DNA of 64,000 nucleotides from Erythrobacter rubeus (GCF_014705715.1 NZ_JACXLC010000001.1:1470457-1534456), one strand, 5' to 3'; positions 26,387 through 36,643 are shown, counted from the first letter of the stretch. Translations and numbers: made by a program. Notes: generated from the sequence alone by a model not told the origin.

Positions 26387-27157
26387 ATGCCCCGTTTCAT
26401 CGACCTCTCGATCCCCATCACCAATGACGTGATTTCCGATCCCGAGGTGATCCGGCCAAAGATCCAGTACATGACCCATGAGCACACATGGGAGCAGATC
26501 GCGAATTTCTTCCCCGGACTTGAAAAAGACGATCTGCCCGATGGCGAAGGCTGGGCGGTCGAGATGCTGGAGCTTTCCACGCATAACGGCACGCACATGG
26601 ATGCGCCGTGGCATTATCACTCGACGACCGATGACGGTGCCGTCCCTGCGCCAAGCATCGACGAAGCGCCGCTCGACCGGTTCTTCCGCCCCGGCGTGAA
26701 GCTCGATTTCTCGCATTTGCCGCACGGACATGTGGTGAGCGCTGCCGAGCTTGAAGAGGCGTTTGCGAGGATCCGGTATGAGCTTGAGCCACTGGATATC
26801 GTCCTGATCCAGTCGGGCGCGGTATATGGAAGCGACAATTTTACCGATCAAGGCGTCGGCCTCGGCGCAGAGGCGACATTGTGGCTGACCGAGCGCGGCG
26901 TCGAAGTCGTCGGCACGGATGCGTGGAGCTGGGACGCACCGTTCAGCCACACGGCACGCCACTGGGCCGAGACGCGCGATGCCTCGATCATCTGGGAGGG
27001 CCACAAGGCCGGGCGTATTCGCCCCTATTACCAGATTGAAAAGCTGACCAATCTCGGCGAACTGCCGCCGCACGATTTCATGTTCAGCTGCTTTCCCGTG
27101 AAGATCGAGCGCGCGAGCGCCGGGTGGATTCGGGCGGTGGCGCTGATCGAGGAATGA
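26387..27157 (+). CDS. Cyclase-family (kynurenine formamidase-like) metal-dependent hydrolase
   Basis: 256 residues with the signature HNGTHMDAPWHY (HxGTHxDxPxH), the metal site of the cyclase/arylformamidase-like superfamily. The substrate is unknown; family members hydrolyse amides, cyclic imides or formylkynurenine. Nine bases separate it from aroB. It overlaps the next gene as ATGA, so the two are coupled. Confidence 0.88.
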   Translation: MPRFIDLSIPITNDVISDPEVIRPKIQYMTHEHTWEQIANFFPGLEKDDLPDGEGWAVEMLELSTHNGTHMDAPWHYHSTTDDGAVPAPSIDEAPLDRFFRPGVKLDFSHLPHGHVVSAAELEEAFARIRYELEPLDIVLIQSGAVYGSDNFTDQGVGLGAEATLWLTERGVEVVGTDAWSWDAPFSHTARHWAETRDASIIWEGHKAGRIRPYYQIEKLTNLGELPPHDFMFSCFPVKIERASAGWIRAVALIEE

Positions 27158-27699
27158 GCGCCAGGGTCATCATCCTCAACGGCGTGAGCAGCGCGGGAAA
27201 GTCATCGCTCGCAAAAGCTATCCAGGATCAGGCCGATACGACCTTCCTTCACGTCGAGATGGACGCCTTCATCTCGTTCCTGCCGAATGGCCACGAGTTC
27301 AAACCGGAATGGTTCAGGCTCGACAAGGTCGATGGGGGCTCGGGCGAACTGCCGCGTATTTCGAACGGGCCGCGCGGAGAGGCGCTGCTCAGTGTCATGC
27401 GTCAATTTGTAATCGAGGCGGCGCAAAAGGGCCTCGACCTCGTGGTGGATGAAGTCTGTTACGCAGCAGAGATGGACGTCTATCGACGCGGACTGAACGG
27501 ATGCGATGCTCATATCTGGAAGGTCACGGCCCCGTTGGACGTCATCGAGGCGCGCGAAAAAGCCAGAGGCGACCGGTTGATCGGGCTTGCGCGCGGGCAG
27601 TCTACCGACCTGCACCAAGGTATTGCGTATGACGGCGAGATCGACACGAGCACTGCGAGCCCTTGCGAACTAGCCGCGACAATCCTGGCGCAGCTATAG
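27154..27699 (+). CDS. Chloramphenicol phosphotransferase-like P-loop kinase
   Basis: 181 residues: Walker A LNGVSSAGKSSLAKAI, an Asp-rich substrate segment VEMDAFISFLPNG, and late residues EAREKARGDRLIGLARGQ typical of the CPT family fold. The ATG at 27154 overlaps the cyclase stop. In Streptomyces the family namesake inactivates chloramphenicol, but genes in such a housekeeping position probably phosphorylate another small hydroxylated molecule. Confidence 0.82.
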   Translation: MSARVIILNGVSSAGKSSLAKAIQDQADTTFLHVEMDAFISFLPNGHEFKPEWFRLDKVDGGSGELPRISNGPRGEALLSVMRQFVIEAAQKGLDLVVDEVCYAAEMDVYRRGLNGCDAHIWKVTAPLDVIEAREKARGDRLIGLARGQSTDLHQGIAYDGEIDTSTASPCELAATILAQL

Positions 27700-27708
27700 C
27701 TGCAAGTG

Positions 27709-27993
27709 TCAGCCTGCCGGGCGGCTCGGAAGTTTGGAAATCTTCGCGCTGATATCGGTAAGCGGAGCGGTCGAGCCTTCCGATTCGTGCTCCGCCATCA
27801 TCTCGTCATGCTCGGCGAACAGCCGCTCGATATCGCTGCGGCGATCAAGCAGCATGTGCGCGATACCGGGCGCCAGGCTTTCCCCGTCTCCGATCTGGCC
27901 AAGGAGAGCGGCGATATCGCTTGCTGTCGCATCGCGCGGGGTTTTGAAGAAATGCCCCCTGCGATCGAAATATCCCGTGCCTCGCTTTGCCAC
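27709..27993 (-). CDS. Conserved small cytosolic protein of unknown function
   Basis: 94 residues from a GTG start at 27993, chosen because GGAGG lies 8 bases upstream; the frame continues without a good site to 28125. The N terminus AKRGTGYFDRRGHFFKTPRDATASDIAALLG is followed by a helical Asp/Glu-rich segment. I do not recognise a family. It converges on the preceding kinase gene with 9 bases between the stops. Confidence 0.6.
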   Translation of the reverse strand: MAKRGTGYFDRRGHFFKTPRDATASDIAALLGQIGDGESLAPGIAHMLLDRRSDIERLFAEHDEMMAEHESEGSTAPLTDISAKISKLPSRPAG

Positions 27994-28205
27994 TTTGCCC
28001 TCCGCCTGTTTACTGTTCGTCGCAATGGACGATTCCAGGCGCAAGTTTCCCCAAACCGAAGTCGATAGGCGAGTCCCGAAGCTAAAAAAATGCGACGAGC
28101 CGAAAAGAATGTCGCTAGCGTACAAACGCTTAGCAATAATTTATCACCGCCCGTGCAGTTTCTTACACCGGGCTTTGCGATTCAATTCCCGACGATGTTT
28201 GAGGA

Positions 28206-30242
28206 CTATTCGAGTTCCAGAATCACCGCATCCACTGCGAGACTTTCACCCTCTTCGGCGTTGATGGTTGCAATCTTGCCCTCTTTCTCGGCCCGCAGGA
28301 TGTTCTCCATCTTCATCGCCTCGACCGTCGCGAGTGGCTGGCCTGGCTGAACTTCGTCGCCTTCGCCGACATGCAGCTTCACCAGCATGCCGGGCATGGG
28401 ACAGATCAGCATCTTGGAAAGATCGGGCGGGACCTTCTCGATCATGTGATCGAGCAGCGGAGCGACATCTGCAGGGAGCACCAGCGCCTCGTGCGACGCG
28501 CCGCGTGTCGTCATTTTCCAGCGCACGCCGACACGCTCGATCTGGACCGCGAGCTCCATGTCGCCGGTTACCTGCGCGATCGGCATGCCGATTTCCCAAT
28601 CCCAAGTGCCGCAAGCAGGCTCGCCATCGACACTTGCGCCGCCTTCTTCAAGCAGCACATCGAATGCACGCTGGCCCATCTTGACCATCCAGCGCGAAGG
28701 CGGATTGTCGCTGCCGTTCAACTGCCCGCTGATCTGGCGCGCGCGCACCTGCCGGGTGAATTCGGCCCCGGCAAAAAGTGCCGCGAGCTGGCGCTGCAAG
28801 GCCTCATCAGCCGGCGCACCCTCGAACCCTTCCGGATATTCCTCGGCGATGAAGCCGGTGGTGAGCTCGCCAGAGCGGAAGCGTTCATGCTGCATGATCG
28901 CGCTCAGGAAATCGACATTGTGGCCGAGCCCATGGATGCGGAAGCGGTCGAGCGCTTCGATCTGCAAGTCGGCGGCTTCTTCGCGGGTTGGTGCCCAAGT
29001 TATCAGCTTGGCGATCATCGGGTCGTAGAACATCGACACCTCGCCGCCTTCGAACACGCCGTCGTCAACGCGGATGCTGCCCGCACCATGGGCAACGCCG
29101 CGACGCGCCTTGCCCTGCACCTCGCCGTCATCGCTCCAGCCTTCGACAGGCGGTGAGTAATGGACGAGCCTGCCGGTCGAAGGCAGGAAGCCGCGATAGG
29201 GGTCTTCGGCATAGACGCGGTTTTCGATCGACCAGCCGTCGATCCCGATATCGTCCTGCGTCATCTCCAGTTCTTCACCGGCGGCAACGCGGATCATCTG
29301 CTCGACGAGATCGATGCCGGTGATCGCTTCGGTGACCGGATGCTCGACCTGAAGACGGGTGTTCATCTCGAGGAAATAGAAACTCTCGCCCGATGGGTCT
29401 GCACCGCTAACGATCAGCTCGACCGTGCCTGCCGAATGGTAGTCCACGGCTTTGGACAGCGCGACGCATTGTTCGCCCATCGCTTTGCGCATTTTCGGCG
29501 TCACGAAGGGGGATGGCGCTTCTTCGACAACCTTCTGGTGGCGGCGCTGGATCGAGCATTCACGTTCGTTGAGGTAGAGCACGTTGCCATGCTTGTCGCC
29601 GAGGATCTGGATTTCGATGTGGCGCGGGTTTTCGATGAACTTCTCGATGAAAACGCGGTCATCGCCAAAGGAATTGAGCCCTTCGCGCTTGGTCGCCTCG
29701 AACCCCTCGCGCACGTCCTTCTCGGACCACGCAAGACGCATCCCCTTGCCCCCGCCGCCAGCGGACGCCTTCATCATCACCGGATAGCCGATGTCGTTCG
29801 ATATCTCGACAGCGTGCTCGGTGTCGCGGATTTCCCCGACGAAGCCAGGCACGACATTCACGCCGGCTTCGCGTGCGAGTTTCTTAGACTCGATCTTGTC
29901 GCCCATCGCCGCGATCGCGCCGGGAGGCGGACCGATGAAGGCGATGTTTTCCTTCTCCAGCGCCTCGACGAAGCTCGCCCTCTCAGACAAAAAGCCATAA
30001 CCGGGGTGAACCGCCTCTGCGCCGGTCTCCTTGCAGGCCGCGATGATCTTTTCAGGCAGAAGATAGCTTTCCGCTGCGGGCGCCGGGCCAATATGAACTG
30101 CCTCATCCGCCATCCGCACGAAAGGTGCCCGCCCATCGGCATCCGAATACACCGCGACCGTTGCAATCCCCATTTTACGCGCCGTCGTAATGACCCGGCA
30201 CGCAATCTCCCCGCGATTGGCAATCAGTATTTTGGAAAACAA
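28206..30242 (-). CDS. pccA: Propionyl-CoA carboxylase alpha subunit (biotin carboxylase + biotin carrier)
   Basis: 678 residues. An ATP-grasp biotin carboxylase domain (FSKILIANRGEIACRV to about 450; ATP motif KASAGGGGKGMRL; EMNTRLQVEHPVTE) is followed by a BT linker and a C-terminal biotinyl domain with the biotin Lys644 in VEAMKMEN. It carboxylates propionyl-CoA with PccB (37029-38561) to methylmalonyl-CoA. The link to the mutase and epimerase nearby supports propionyl-CoA rather than methylcrotonyl-CoA as substrate. It starts at ATG 30242. Confidence 0.93.
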   Translation of the reverse strand: MFSKILIANRGEIACRVITTARKMGIATVAVYSDADGRAPFVRMADEAVHIGPAPAAESYLLPEKIIAACKETGAEAVHPGYGFLSERASFVEALEKENIAFIGPPPGAIAAMGDKIESKKLAREAGVNVVPGFVGEIRDTEHAVEISNDIGYPVMMKASAGGGGKGMRLAWSEKDVREGFEATKREGLNSFGDDRVFIEKFIENPRHIEIQILGDKHGNVLYLNERECSIQRRHQKVVEEAPSPFVTPKMRKAMGEQCVALSKAVDYHSAGTVELIVSGADPSGESFYFLEMNTRLQVEHPVTEAITGIDLVEQMIRVAAGEELEMTQDDIGIDGWSIENRVYAEDPYRGFLPSTGRLVHYSPPVEGWSDDGEVQGKARRGVAHGAGSIRVDDGVFEGGEVSMFYDPMIAKLITWAPTREEAADLQIEALDRFRIHGLGHNVDFLSAIMQHERFRSGELTTGFIAEEYPEGFEGAPADEALQRQLAALFAGAEFTRQVRARQISGQLNGSDNPPSRWMVKMGQRAFDVLLEEGGASVDGEPACGTWDWEIGMPIAQVTGDMELAVQIERVGVRWKMTTRGASHEALVLPADVAPLLDHMIEKVPPDLSKMLICPMPGMLVKLHVGEGDEVQPGQPLATVEAMKMENILRAEKEGKIATINAEEGESLAVDAVILELE

Positions 30243-30338
30243 ACGGAACCTCCGAAAGGATGGAAAGACGTCGCAACGCCTATGCCGCTCCCGGAGGTCC
30301 CGATCAAGCTAACGAATGTGGGCAAACGCCCGTGGCCG

Positions 30339-30773
30339 TCAGTGCGTGTGCCCGATATGCCGCTGGCGTTCTGCGATGAGTGAGGAGAATTCCTCCCACA
30401 GCGCCCGCGCCTGGTCCTGGCCACCCGCAATCTCAGCGAAAGCATCCCGCCAGGCCTTGTCATCCGCGGTCTGGGTCCAACCCATTTCAGCGATGCCGTT
30501 TTCCAGCGGGAAAGCGCCGATCATGTGCCACGGCCCGGTGTTCATGTGGATCAGGATGGGCGAGGTCCGACCGATCTTTTCGTCCGCTTGCTCGAACATC
30601 GCGATAATCTCGCTCGCCCGTCCCTGCTTGCCTTCGTGAAAGCGGACAAAATTGACCCGGTGCCAATTCTGATCGAGCAATTCCGGCTGCTCGGCGGTGT
30701 GATCATCGGCCAGCGCCGGTGCCGCGGCCATCGGCAGCGCGATCGCGGCTGCAAAAATCAATGTCTTACGCAT
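30339..30773 (-). CDS. Hypothetical periplasmic protein
   Basis: 144 residues with a clear Sec signal peptide, MRKTLIFAAAIALPMAAAPALA, with cleavage likely before DDHTAEQ. The mature part has tryptophans and a histidine-rich end (QRHIGHTH). Its fold suggests a small dimeric alpha-beta barrel-like domain, but I cannot name a family. It sits between the propionate genes on the same strand. Confidence 0.7.
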   Translation of the reverse strand: MRKTLIFAAAIALPMAAAPALADDHTAEQPELLDQNWHRVNFVRFHEGKQGRASEIIAMFEQADEKIGRTSPILIHMNTGPWHMIGAFPLENGIAEMGWTQTADDKAWRDAFAEIAGGQDQARALWEEFSSLIAERQRHIGHTH

Positions 30774-30953
30774 TTTCAGTCCCCTCCCGTGGTGGTCCGA
30801 CCCTTAGCGGACCCCGAAGTCCGTCCCGCAACCCTTTTATCGCTAAATCGCACCGCTGAAAGAGGGAGCGCTTGTAAAAATGCGACAGGGCAAATCTGCC
30901 GCGGCGGATCGGCCAAAGCCTGTAATTGCAGCGCTAGTGCGCGAGGCGAAGCA

Positions 30954-31745
30954 TCATCGGGCGCTCTCGGCAGCGAAGGGGATCAGGCTGTCGGCATAGG
31001 CCCGCGCGCCGCGCCGGTCGCCCTCGCCCGCAATCAGTGTCCGCGCTGCCTCCGCGAGCCGTGCGATATTGTCTGGAGAAAGCGCGCCGAGCGGTTCGAC
31101 ATAGATCCCGATCGTGAACAGGATCGCGCCCGTTTCCGGCAGGCGGCGCAGAGTTTGCCGTTCGGAGCGCACGAACATCGTGTCACCCGCATTTCCGGGC
31201 GTGACATGCGCGAAATCACGCTCCGGCGGGCCTTGGGCGAGCCAGCGGCGCTCTCCGGTCGAAGCGATGAACCAATTGCAGCGACCGTAGATCGCACCGG
31301 GCTTCAGCGTTTCCATGAAGCGATCGACCCCGGTGGCAAGCTGCTCCTCGTAACCTGCAATCGGCGCGTGAAGCCCGCGCAGGGGCAAGCCGATCTTTTC
31401 CTCGGGATGCCAATCGGAGGGCCACGCGACTGCCGCTCCGACCAGACGATACGGACCATCATCAGCCGCCTTGGTCAGCAGGCACATATCCTCGTGCGCG
31501 GACAGTGCAGCTTCCGGAAGTGCGCCGTCCACGCCGAGCATTTGCGCGAGTTCTCGTCCCGGCTCATCCGCTTCGGGCGTTAGCTGGATGCCCTCGGGCC
31601 ATTCGGCGAACCCCCTCGCCCGCGCGGCGAGATCGGGCTGTGGCTCGAGCCACCGATCCTCGCTCAGCCGGACCAGCCCCATACGCAGCTGGCCGCCGCC
31701 GCGCGCTTTCGGAAGGAGCTCGTCGACCGAAAAGCCGAGCGACAT
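30954..31745 (-). CDS. DUF3445 protein, heme-dependent oxidative N-demethylase (HODM) alpha-subunit-like
   Basis: 263 residues resembling the HODM catalytic-subunit family (DUF3445). Support comes from LHAPIAGYEEQLATGVDRFMETLKPG, the core CNWFIASTGERRW, and MFVRSERQTLRRLPETGAILFTIGIY. In Pseudomonas, HODM oxidises dimethylamine with heme and separate flavin/iron-sulfur partner subunits. No such partners are visible here, so the protein may use other electron donors or have another substrate. It ends close to pccA's neighbour and starts one base after the bioB stop, suggesting cotranscription with bioB. Confidence 0.78.
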   Translation of the reverse strand: MSLGFSVDELLPKARGGGQLRMGLVRLSEDRWLEPQPDLAARARGFAEWPEGIQLTPEADEPGRELAQMLGVDGALPEAALSAHEDMCLLTKAADDGPYRLVGAAVAWPSDWHPEEKIGLPLRGLHAPIAGYEEQLATGVDRFMETLKPGAIYGRCNWFIASTGERRWLAQGPPERDFAHVTPGNAGDTMFVRSERQTLRRLPETGAILFTIGIYVEPLGALSPDNIARLAEAARTLIAGEGDRRGARAYADSLIPFAAESAR

Positions 31746-31746
31746 C

Positions 31747-32757
31747 CTATTCCGCCGGTTCGGCCTGCTTCGCCGCGCGCGCCGGTTCTTCGCCTTGGAG
31801 CGCTGTCATGCCCAGCTTGGCGAGCAGCGCTCCATCGCTGTCATCGCCTGCATTGGGTGCTGTCAGCAGCTTGTCGCCGGTGAAGATGGAATTCGCGCCC
31901 GCGAGGAAGCACAGCGCCTGCGTCGCTTCGCTCATGCTCTCGCGCCCTGCGGACAGGCGCACCATGCTCATCGGCATGGTGATGCGCGCCGCCGCGACGG
32001 TGCGGACAAACTCGATGTCATCGATCTTCGCCATCGGCGTATCGGCGAGCATGTCGCCCAGCACCGTGCCTTTGACCGGGACCAGTGCGTTCACCGGCAC
32101 GCTTTCGGGATGCTGCGGCAATGTCGCGAGCGTATGAATGAAGCCGACGCGGTCCTCGCGCGTTTCGCCCATGCCGACGATCCCGCCGCTGCACACATTG
32201 ATGCCTGCGCTGCGCACGTGATCAAGCGTATCGAGGCGGCACTGGAAGTCGCGCGTCGAGATGACCCGCTCGTAATATTCGGGCGAGCTGTCGATGTTGT
32301 GGTTGTAGTAATCGAGACCTGCCTCGGCGAGCATGTCGGCCTGATGCGGCTCCAGCATGCCGAGCGTCATGCAAGTCTCCAGCCCCATGGCGGAGACGCC
32401 TTTCACGATCTCGACAATCGCGGGCATGTCGCGGTCTTTCGGATTGCGCCAGGCGGCTCCCATGCAGAAGCGCTGCGAGCCTGCGTCTTTCGCTTGAGCC
32501 GCGCGCTGCAGCACCGCCTGCACATCCATCAGCTTGGTCGCCTCGACCCCGCTGTCCGCCTTGACCGATTGCGAGCAATAGCCGCAGTCTTCAGGACAGC
32601 CACCGGTCTTTATGCTGAGCAAAGTGCAGAGCTGGATCTGCTCGGGCGAATGGTGTTCGCGGTGCACCGTCGCTGCGCGAAATAGGAGCTCGGTGAAGGG
32701 AAGGTCAAAAAGGTCCGCGATTTCTTCGCGTGTCCAATTGGTGCGGGGGTGAGTCAT
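31747..32757 (-). CDS. bioB: Biotin synthase
   Basis: 336 residues. A radical-SAM enzyme that inserts sulfur into dethiobiotin. The CxxxCxxC cluster is [12 protein letters not shown], and [23 protein letters not shown] and GGIVGMGET are typical of BioB. The start is the second of two adjacent ATGs, spaced correctly from GAGGA. It sits beside a biotin-dependent carboxylase operon, so it plausibly supports PccA biotinylation. Confidence 0.95.
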   Translation of the reverse strand: MTHPRTNWTREEIADLFDLPFTELLFRAATVHREHHSPEQIQLCTLLSIKTGGCPEDCGYCSQSVKADSGVEATKLMDVQAVLQRAAQAKDAGSQRFCMGAAWRNPKDRDMPAIVEIVKGVSAMGLETCMTLGMLEPHQADMLAEAGLDYYNHNIDSSPEYYERVISTRDFQCRLDTLDHVRSAGINVCSGGIVGMGETREDRVGFIHTLATLPQHPESVPVNALVPVKGTVLGDMLADTPMAKIDDIEFVRTVAAARITMPMSMVRLSAGRESMSEATQALCFLAGANSIFTGDKLLTAPNAGDDSDGALLAKLGMTALQGEEPARAAKQAEPAE

Positions 32758-32764
32758 CATTTCC

Positions 32765-32971
32765 TCAATCATTGTGCAGGCGGGCTTCAAGATCGTTCTT
32801 GCGCTGCTCTTCCGACGCGAGCCGCTTGAACACGATCATCGACGAAGTACCGCCCACAAGAAACGCAGCAATGAATGCAAGCCAGCGCCATGGTTCCGGC
32901 AAGGCGATGAAGCCCCAGAGACCATAAGCCATAAAACTGAAGAACACCGCCATTCGGGCAAGATGCGCCAC
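32765..32971 (-). CDS. Small two-pass membrane protein of unknown function
   Basis: 68 residues from a GTG that overlaps the scpA stop by one base; an ATG six codons later is the alternative start. Two hydrophobic segments ([18 protein letters not shown] and [19 protein letters not shown]) are followed by a charged tail ending in ARLHND. It lies between bioB and the mutase. I recognise no family. Confidence 0.65.
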   Translation of the reverse strand: MAHLARMAVFFSFMAYGLWGFIALPEPWRWLAFIAAFLVGGTSSMIVFKRLASEEQRKNDLEARLHND

Positions 32972-35232
32972 TATTCCGCCGCCTCGTCCAGCCCCTCGCC
33001 CAGCGGCGGCATGTTGTGGCCGAGCAGCGTCAGAATATCCGCTGCGCATTCGACCACGTTGGAGCCGGGGCCGTAAATGCCCTGCACACCCGCTTCGCGC
33101 AGGAATTCGTAATCGCTCGCCGGGATCACGCCGCCGGCAGTCACTTTGATATCACTGCGGCCCGCTTCTTTCAGAAGGCGGATCAGTTCCGGGATCAGCG
33201 TCTTGTGGCCCGCCGCAAGCGAGGACGCGCCAATTACGTCGACATCGTGCTCCAGCGCCATGTCGCGCGCCTCTTCTGGGGTCTGGAACAACGGCCCGGA
33301 GACGACTTCAAAACCCATGTCGGAGAAAGCCGATGCGATCACGTTCGCCCCGCGATCGTGCCCGTCCTGCCCCATCTTCGCGACCATGATGCGCGGTTTG
33401 CGGCCAAGCCTGCGTTCGACAGCGTCGACACCGTCGGTCACCTGCGCCCAGCGGCGGTCGAATTCGTACGCGCTCTTGTACACGCCGCTCACCGGCTTGG
33501 GCGTTGCGTCATGGCGACCGAACGCCTTTTCCATCGCCGCCGAAATTTCGCCGAGTGTTGCATCGGCACGCGCCGCCTCAACCGCTTTTGCGAGCAGGTT
33601 CACATCGCCTTTCGCTTCCAGTTCGGCGATCTTCGAAGGGGGCAGCGGTACGCCGCGCTCATCGCGCCCGTCGCCCAATGCGGCTCGCGCTTCCGCCGGG
33701 TCGGTGGCGGCCGCGTCGCTCAGCGCAGCAAGCGCCGCTTGGCAAGCGTCCTCATCACGCTCGGCTCGGACACGCTCGATCCGCGCGATTTGTCCCTTGC
33801 GGACCTTCGCATTGTCGATGTCGAGCGTTTCGATCGGGTCTTCCTTGTCCTTGCGGTACTTGTTGACCCCGACAATCACCGTCTCGCCCTTGTCGACGCT
33901 GGTCTGCTTTTCCGCCGCCGCGCGCTCGATCGCAGCCTTTGGAGCGCCCGTCGCGACGTATGCCGTCATCCCGCCCGCCTCATCGACCTCCGCGATCAGC
34001 TTCTCGGCTTCTTCGACAAGCGTTGCGGTGAGCGCCTCGATGTAATGCGAGCCGCCCAGCGGATCGACGACATTGGTGATCCCGCTTTCCTCCTGCAGCA
34101 CCAGCTGCGTGTTGCGCGCGATGCGGGCGGAGAAATCGGTGGGCAGCGCAATGGCCTCATCGAGCGCGTTGGTGTGCAGGCTCTGCGTGCCTCCCAGCGT
34201 CGCCGCCATCGCCTCGATAGTCGTGCGGATGACGTTGTTGTAGGGGTCCTGCTCCTGCAGGCTTACACCGCTCGTCTGGCAGTGGGTGCGCAGCATCTTC
34301 GAACGGTCGTTCTTTGCCCCCAGCCCGTCCATCACGCGGTACCACAGGGTACGCGCGGCGCGCAGCTTGGCGATCTCCATGAAAAAGTTCATGCCGATGC
34401 CGAAGAAGAATGACAGGCGGCCCGCAAAGGCGTCGATATCGAGCCCGGTCGCCATCGCCTTTTGCACATATTCCTTGCCGTCCGCGATGGTGAAGGCGAG
34501 CTCCTGCACCGCGGTCGCGCCCGCCTCATGCATGTGATAGCCGCTGATAGAAATGCTGTTGAATTTCGGCATGTTGACGGAGGTATATGCGATGATGTCT
34601 GAGACAATCCGCATGCTCGGTTCGGGCGGATAGATATATGTGTTGCGCACCATGAACTCTTTCAGGATATCGTTCTGGATGGTCCCTGAAAGCTTGTCCT
34701 GCGACACGCCCGAACGCTCGGCAGCGACGATGTAAAACGCCATCACCGGGATCACAGCGCCGTTCATCGTCATCGACACGGACATGGTGTCGAGCGGGAT
34801 CTGGTCGAACAAGGTCTCCATGTCCGCCACTGTGTCGATCGCGACACCTGCCTTGCCGACATCGCCGACGACGCGCGGGTGATCGCTGTCATACCCGCGG
34901 TGCGTCGCGAGATCGAAGGCGACGCTCAGCCCCTTCTGCCCCGCAGCAAGGTTGCGGCGGTAGAAGGCATTCGATTCCTCGGCGGTCGAAAAGCCCGCAT
35001 ATTGCCGGATCGTCCACGGGCGCCCGGCATACATGCTCGCCTTCACCCCGCGAGTAAACGGCGCAAAGCCCGGGAGGCCCGGATCGAAATCTGCGTGATC
35101 CGCGTCGGTGTAAAGCGGCTTGATATCGAAGCCTTCGGGCGTTTCCCAGGTTAGGTCGCGCCCTTTCGATTCCTTGTCGGCAAGGGCTTTCCAGTCGGCA
35201 GGCGTCGGCCGAGAGTCGTTTGTATCGGTCAT
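32971..35232 (-). CDS. scpA: Methylmalonyl-CoA mutase
   Basis: 753 residues: an N-terminal TIM-barrel catalytic domain (about 40-560) and a C-terminal B12-binding domain with the cobalamin motif DGHDRG, then [13 protein letters not shown] and [12 protein letters not shown]. It isomerises methylmalonyl-CoA to succinyl-CoA with adenosylcobalamin. Other barrel motifs are [29 protein letters not shown] and [20 protein letters not shown]. It is single-chain rather than the heterodimeric form. Confidence 0.96.
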   Translation of the reverse strand: MTDTNDSRPTPADWKALADKESKGRDLTWETPEGFDIKPLYTDADHADFDPGLPGFAPFTRGVKASMYAGRPWTIRQYAGFSTAEESNAFYRRNLAAGQKGLSVAFDLATHRGYDSDHPRVVGDVGKAGVAIDTVADMETLFDQIPLDTMSVSMTMNGAVIPVMAFYIVAAERSGVSQDKLSGTIQNDILKEFMVRNTYIYPPEPSMRIVSDIIAYTSVNMPKFNSISISGYHMHEAGATAVQELAFTIADGKEYVQKAMATGLDIDAFAGRLSFFFGIGMNFFMEIAKLRAARTLWYRVMDGLGAKNDRSKMLRTHCQTSGVSLQEQDPYNNVIRTTIEAMAATLGGTQSLHTNALDEAIALPTDFSARIARNTQLVLQEESGITNVVDPLGGSHYIEALTATLVEEAEKLIAEVDEAGGMTAYVATGAPKAAIERAAAEKQTSVDKGETVIVGVNKYRKDKEDPIETLDIDNAKVRKGQIARIERVRAERDEDACQAALAALSDAAATDPAEARAALGDGRDERGVPLPPSKIAELEAKGDVNLLAKAVEAARADATLGEISAAMEKAFGRHDATPKPVSGVYKSAYEFDRRWAQVTDGVDAVERRLGRKPRIMVAKMGQDGHDRGANVIASAFSDMGFEVVSGPLFQTPEEARDMALEHDVDVIGASSLAAGHKTLIPELIRLLKEAGRSDIKVTAGGVIPASDYEFLREAGVQGIYGPGSNVVECAADILTLLGHNMPPLGEGLDEAAE

Positions 35233-35279
35233 GGCAGGCCTCTAATCACACATTGAAGCGGCGCAAAAGAGGCAGGGGA

Positions 35280-36065
35280 TCAAACTCCCTTGAATTCTGC
35301 CTTGCGCTTTTCGAGGAACGCCTTGCCGCCTTCGCGCGCATCGACGCTTGCGCCTGCCTTGTGCTGGGCTTCGGCCTCGGCGAGCAGGACCTGCTGCAGA
35401 TTACCGTCAAGCGCCGTCGCGATGTTGCGCTTCATGGCGGCATAAGCGAGCGTCGGTCCGTTGGCGAGTTTGGCTGCAAGCGCGCGCGCTTCGTCCATCA
35501 GCAGCTCGTCATCGACGCATTTGTAGACCAGCCCCCACTCCTCTGCCTGTTCGCCGCCGATCTTCTCACCAAGCATCATCATGCGGGTCGCGCGCGGACG
35601 GCCGATCGCGCGGGCGAGCAGCCATGTGGAGCCACCATCGGGGACCAACCCGATATTGACGAAGGCCTGCAGGAAATACGCGCTTCTGGCCGCCATGGTG
35701 AAATCCGCCGCCAGCGCGAGGCTGCATCCCACGCCCGCCGCCGGGCCGTTGACAGCGCAGATCACCGGCACATCGGCGCGGATGATGTGGCTGATCGCCG
35801 GATTGTAATGGTTGATGAGCGCCTCGTGGCTGCCGCCCTTCCCCATCAGCGGGTTGTCGTCGCTGCGCGCGGAAAGGTCCGCGCCGGAGCAGAAGCCCTT
35901 GCCCTCGCCTGTGATGAGCACCGCGCGGGAATCGCCGAGGTCGTAGAACACCTGCCCGATCTCGTCGGCCATCTGCGGCGGCATGGCGTTGAGCCGTTCG
36001 GGCCGGTCCAGCGTGAGCAGGGTGAGCGGGCCGTCTCTTTCGACGCGGATGGTTTCGTAGGACAT
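35280..36065 (-). CDS. Enoyl-CoA hydratase/isomerase family protein (PaaG-like)
   Basis: 261 residues from ATG 36065. Oxyanion-hole motifs are GKGFCSGADLSA and CAVNGPAAGVGCSLALAADF. The active-site segment GLVPDGGSTWLLARAIG carries an Asp as in PaaG/PaaB-type epoxyphenylacetyl-CoA isomerases, in contrast to crotonases with Glu there. Whether it acts on phenylacetate or another acyl-CoA is unknown; no paa genes lie nearby. It sits between mce and scpA on the same strand. Confidence 0.85.
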   Translation of the reverse strand: MSYETIRVERDGPLTLLTLDRPERLNAMPPQMADEIGQVFYDLGDSRAVLITGEGKGFCSGADLSARSDDNPLMGKGGSHEALINHYNPAISHIIRADVPVICAVNGPAAGVGCSLALAADFTMAARSAYFLQAFVNIGLVPDGGSTWLLARAIGRPRATRMMMLGEKIGGEQAEEWGLVYKCVDDELLMDEARALAAKLANGPTLAYAAMKRNIATALDGNLQQVLLAEAEAQHKAGASVDAREGGKAFLEKRKAEFKGV

Positions 36066-36090
36066 GTGCTTTCTCTCGCTTGGCGCCGGG

Positions 36091-36540
36091 TCAATTCGAC
36101 CAGTGCGCGTCTTCCTTGGGCGTTTCCATGATCTCTGTAAGCATGCCCTGCATGTCCTTTGGATGGACGAAAAAGATAGGCGTGCCGTGCGCGCCGATGC
36201 GCGTCGGGCCGAGAATGCGTTTGCCCATCCCTTCGAATTCGGCGCGGGCGTCTTCGATATCGGGCACTTCGAAACAGACATGATGCTGCCCGCCGAGCGG
36301 GTTCTTTTCGAGGAAATTGTTGATCGCGCTGTTCGGCCCAAGCGGCTCGATCAATTCGATCTGCGTGCCGTTCATTCCCGAGTCGGTGGGCGTATCGACA
36401 AAGCAGACCTTCACCCCCTGCTCGGGCAGATCGAATGGCTCGTGAATATGCCTTGCGCCCATGGTGTCGCGGTAATGCGCGATGGAGTCCGCGATGGAGG
36501 GCGTTGCGACGCCGATGTGGTTGAGACGGCCTAGTTTCAT
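36091..36540 (-). CDS. mce: Methylmalonyl-CoA epimerase
   Basis: 149 residues, a vicinal-oxygen-chelate fold protein. Metal and catalytic positions lie in LNHIGVATPSI, QIELIEPLG, GGQHHVCFEVPDI and the C-terminal MLTEIMETP. It interconverts the 2S and 2R forms of methylmalonyl-CoA so that the mutase can act. It is adjacent to the mutase cluster, consistent with a propionyl-CoA pathway. Confidence 0.94.
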   Translation of the reverse strand: MKLGRLNHIGVATPSIADSIAHYRDTMGARHIHEPFDLPEQGVKVCFVDTPTDSGMNGTQIELIEPLGPNSAINNFLEKNPLGGQHHVCFEVPDIEDARAEFEGMGKRILGPTRIGAHGTPIFFVHPKDMQGMLTEIMETPKEDAHWSN

Positions 36541-36550
36541 GTCTTCCTCT

Positions 36551-36634
36551 CGTCATTGCGAGCCGCGAAGCGGCGCGGCAATCCAGAGCGTATTGCAACC
36601 CGCTTTGGATTGCTTAACTTCGTTCGCAATGACG
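36551..36634. repeat. Imperfect palindromic repeat, copy A
   Basis: 84 bases. The outer arms CGTCATTGCGAG and TTCGCAATGACG are inverted complements apart from one base. The inner arms GCAATCCAG and TTGGATTGC also pair. It shares a 17-base block (CGCGGCAATCCAGAGCG) and both ends with copy B at 36933-37017. Confidence 0.85.
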
Positions 36635-36643
36635 GATGGCTAA

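Noticed and set aside
25511..27073. 520-codon open frame opposite aroB and the cyclase gene
   Set aside because: Antisense shadow across two well-supported genes and their junction.
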